Shown here one piece after another: positions 12,188 to 13,576 of a DNA stretch of 13,576 nt. A program made the position numbers and the translations under genes. The notes beneath the pieces are model-generated. The model saw nothing but the letters and a program-made list of their open reading frames with translations, was not told where the DNA came from and searched no databases. Numbering within the stretch: position 1 is the first letter of the stretch; each line of letters begins with the position of its first letter. The stretch lies in contig MU646386.1 in NCBI GenBank assembly GCA_026770585.1, positions 91,604 through 105,179 of the forward strand, in the 5' to 3' direction. Source of the DNA: Baffinella frigidus. Taxonomy: Eukaryota; Cryptophyceae; Cryptomonadales; Baffinellaceae.

Positions 12188-12398
12188 CCACTCGAGGCTA
12201 GAAATGTGAGTATTTTCAAAGGTTTGACTTTACAAGTCCTTGACAAGTGGACCGCTGTATAGTAATTTTCACACACATAGTCACGTTTGGTCACGTAGCT
12301 GCGGGATATCCCCGAGCTACGTGAACAGACCCGCCCGTGACTGGTACAAATTCTAACAACCCCACATTGAAAATACTCCCTCTTCCAGCCTCAAGTGG
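12188..12398 (-). mobile_element. F3 element, copy B, inside a PIF1 gene
   Basis: 211 bp, CCACTCGAGGCTAGAAATG to TCTTCCAGCCTCAAGTGG, the inverted counterpart of copy A (9712-9922). The middle is a 34-base palindrome with two mismatched pairs (TCACGTAGCT...AGCTACGTGA, about 12292-12325). Flanks lack an obvious target duplication. Confidence 0.88.
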
Positions 12399-12420
12399 CA
12401 CCCGTTTTCGTTGGCTGCGG

Positions 12421-12534
12421 CCAACCCCGAAGTAAAACCCAAACCGCAAAACCCTGAACCTTGAACCCTAATCCCAAAACACGAATATGAACCCTGGACC
12501 CCAGACCCTTACCCCTTACACCCCCAGCCCCTGG
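12421..12534 (-). repeat. Telomere-like tract, C-rich on plus
   Basis: AAACCCAAACCGCAAAACCC, later CCTTGAACCCTAATCCC and GACCCTTACCCCTTACACCC. Degenerate CCCTAAA units, beginning about 20 bases from the F3/helicase block. Confidence 0.85.
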
Positions 12535-12797
12535 ATCCCAACCATGCAGGTGCTCGACTCATGACCGACCCTTTCCAGATGTTTTTCTAGCAGACCCGGC
12601 AAGCCGCTGCCGAGCGAGAACGTGACACAATTTCCAAGGGTTTTCAAAACTTTCACCTGAATCCCAAGGGAAATGGACTTTAAAAATGGAAAAGCTGAGA
12701 CCGGATTTTCGGTCGTGGCTTTTAAAAACGTGCTTGGGTTGCTCGATAGCGGCGCCGCATCTACAACGGAGAATGCCCCCGATCTGGCCTTCAACCC
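12535..12797. other. Stretch with a 92-codon minus frame, not recognised
   Basis: The minus-strand frame 12516-12794 has no repeat content and ordinary composition, but no motif I can name. GACCG (12699-12703) and CGGTC (12710-12714) form a hairpin extended by AAAAGC (12690-12695) and GCTTTT (12718-12723). Lying between two helicase fragments on the same strand, it might be helicase-derived; I see no motif to show it. Confidence 0.3.
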
Positions 12798-12823
12798 TTA
12801 TGGGGTCAGGCCTGACCCCATAA
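12798..12823. repeat. Perfect 26-bp palindrome at a telomere-like tract
   Basis: The half-site TTATGGGGTCAGG is followed by its exact reverse complement. CAACCC lies to its left and AACCCTAAACC to its right, so it sits inside or at the border of telomere-like repeat. Confidence 0.97.
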
Positions 12824-12905
12824 CCCTAAACCAGGATTATTTCTAAACCCCAACTTAGGGTTCTGGTTAGGGTGTACGGTTTGCAGTTCACGAGTTGGGG
12901 TCTAG
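12824..12905. repeat. Telomere-like sequence with an orientation switch
   Basis: CCCTAAACC and TAAACCCCAACTT (C-rich) switch to TTAGGGTTCTGGTTAGGG (G-rich) near 12856, giving a head-to-head arrangement. Its right part overlaps the end of the third helicase frame. Confidence 0.75.
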
Positions 12906-13137
12906 GCAGGTGTAAAGAATCACCGAAAAAATCATGTTCTTCTCAACCAAGGTCAAGGTCGCCTCGTTCACCGGTTTGGGCGTCAGGGGTTTGGACGTGC
13001 CTGTGCCCGCGACGCCCGTGAAGAAGAGGTTATGACCCGCGACCGCCGCATCAAACACGCCTTGCTGGATCTCGTCGAGTTCTAGCTTCGAGTCCGGGTC
13101 CGCGTCGCCGTCATCCTGCCGTGAGGGCGCGGTTGGG
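12888..13137 (-). pseudogene. PIF1-type helicase fragment, N-terminal motifs
   Basis: A minus-strand frame, open but with no start codon I can support, reads LDEIQQGVFDAAVAGHN then LFFTGVAGTGTSK (LDEI 13065-13079; P-loop 12990-13016). This is the Q motif (LxxEQ) and P-loop arrangement of PIF1-family helicases. The P-loop lysine is replaced by threonine (GTGTS for GTGKS; one AAG to ACG change would do it), which should abolish ATP hydrolysis. An acidic DDGDADPDSKLE segment precedes it. After the P-loop the sequence diverges and the frame stops at 12888. GC content and codon-like third positions are clearly higher than in the flanks, as in a recent gene relic. The upstream side runs into G-rich telomere-like repeat. 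Confidence 0.75.
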
Positions 13138-13227
13138 GGTTGGGGGTTTGTGGTTTGTGGTTTTTGGTTTGGGGTTTGGGGGTTGTGGTTTGTGGTTCAG
13201 GTTTTGTAGTTTGTGGTTTGGGGTTTG
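13128..13227 (+). repeat. G/T-rich degenerate telomere-like tract
   Basis: GGTTGGGGGTTGGGGGTTTG, then TGGTTTGTGG and GGTTTGGGG variants. Much more degenerate than the tract to its right. Confidence 0.8.
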
Positions 13228-13270
13228 CGTCTGCATAGAGGCACATGGTCGATTTTGTACCAGGAGGTGA

Positions 13271-13455
13271 GTTTCGGGTTTAGGGTTTCGGGTTAAGGGT
13301 TAAGGGTTGAGGGTTGAGGGTTAAGGGTTTAGGAGTTAGGATTTAGGGTTTAAGGTTTAGGGTGTATGGTGTAGGGTTTATGGTTTAGAGTTTAGGGTCT
13401 AGGGTGTGTGGTTTAGGTTTCAGGGTTTGGGGTTCAGGGTTTGGGGTTCAGGGTT
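13271..13455 (+). repeat. Degenerate telomere-like tract
   Basis: TTTCGGGTTTAGGGTTTCGG onward, with GGTTAAGG, GGTTGAGG, GGTGTAGGG and TTCAGGG variants. G-rich strand on plus, as expected if the chromosome end lies to the right. Confidence 0.93.
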
Positions 13456-13576
13456 TATGGTTTATGGTTTATGGTGTATAGGGTTTATGGTTTATGGTTT
13501 ATGGTTTATGGTTTATGGTTTATGGTTTATGGTTTATGGTTTATGGTTTATGGTTTATGGTTTATGGTTTATGGTT
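13454..13576 (+). repeat. Homogeneous TTTATGG heptamer array
   Basis: Three TTTATGG units (13454-13474), a short break (TGTATAGGG), then about 13.3 uninterrupted, apparently perfect TTTATGG units (13484-13576) cut by the window edge. One base differs from TTTAGGG. Homogeneity contrasts with the degenerate tracts elsewhere. Confidence 0.97.

Noticed and set aside
12516-12794. 92-codon minus frame considered as another helicase segment
   Set aside because: GSGLPG superficially recalls a P-loop but lacks the lysine and the surrounding PIF1 residues.

Overview
The window is eukaryotic nuclear DNA of subtelomeric character. There is no bacterial-style gene packing, no intact gene, and no rRNA or tRNA that I can recognise. 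What dominates is degenerate TTTAGGG (Arabidopsis-type) telomere-like repeat, in both orientations, at about ten places, ending in a homogeneous TTTATGG array at the right edge. TTTAGGG telomeres occur in land plants, green algae and several alveolate and other algal lineages. The many TTCAGGG variants are also seen in apicomplexans. I cannot fix the organism from this window.

Layout. 1-95 is a purine microsatellite. 96-3340 holds short inverted-repeat elements, palindromes, a 92-bp inverted pair and a 107-bp tandem array. 3347-3648 is a long telomere-like tract. 3896-5228 holds more short elements. 5723-6320 is a telomere-derived and 109-bp tandem region. 6408-8203 mixes elements, tandem repeats, a CT microsatellite and a scrambled local duplication. 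8472-8618 is another telomere-like tract. 8678-11487 is dense in short elements and contains a broken PIF1-type helicase gene. 11488-13137 contains two more helicase fragments. 13128-13576 is G-rich telomere-like DNA and the TTTATGG array.

The main new structure is a set of five or more short non-autonomous (MITE-like) families, called F1 to F6 here. F1 (about 160 bp, ten copies), F2 (about 139 bp, four copies), F3 (211 bp, two full copies and one partial), F4 (about 138 bp, three copies) and F5 (about 175 bp) all end in CCAC...GTGG. Most carry a palindrome or hairpin inside. Within F1 and F2 the stem sequence differs between copies while pairing is kept.

The only convincing protein-coding homology is three minus-strand fragments of a PIF1-family DNA helicase (9545-9973, 12119-12421, 12888-13137). 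All are broken near the P-loop, two contain an F3 element beside the P-loop, and each lies next to a telomere-like tract. I read the region as a graveyard of subtelomeric helicase genes colonised by related short elements. No transposase gene that could mobilise the elements is visible. Most computed open frames run through repeats and are not supported as genes.
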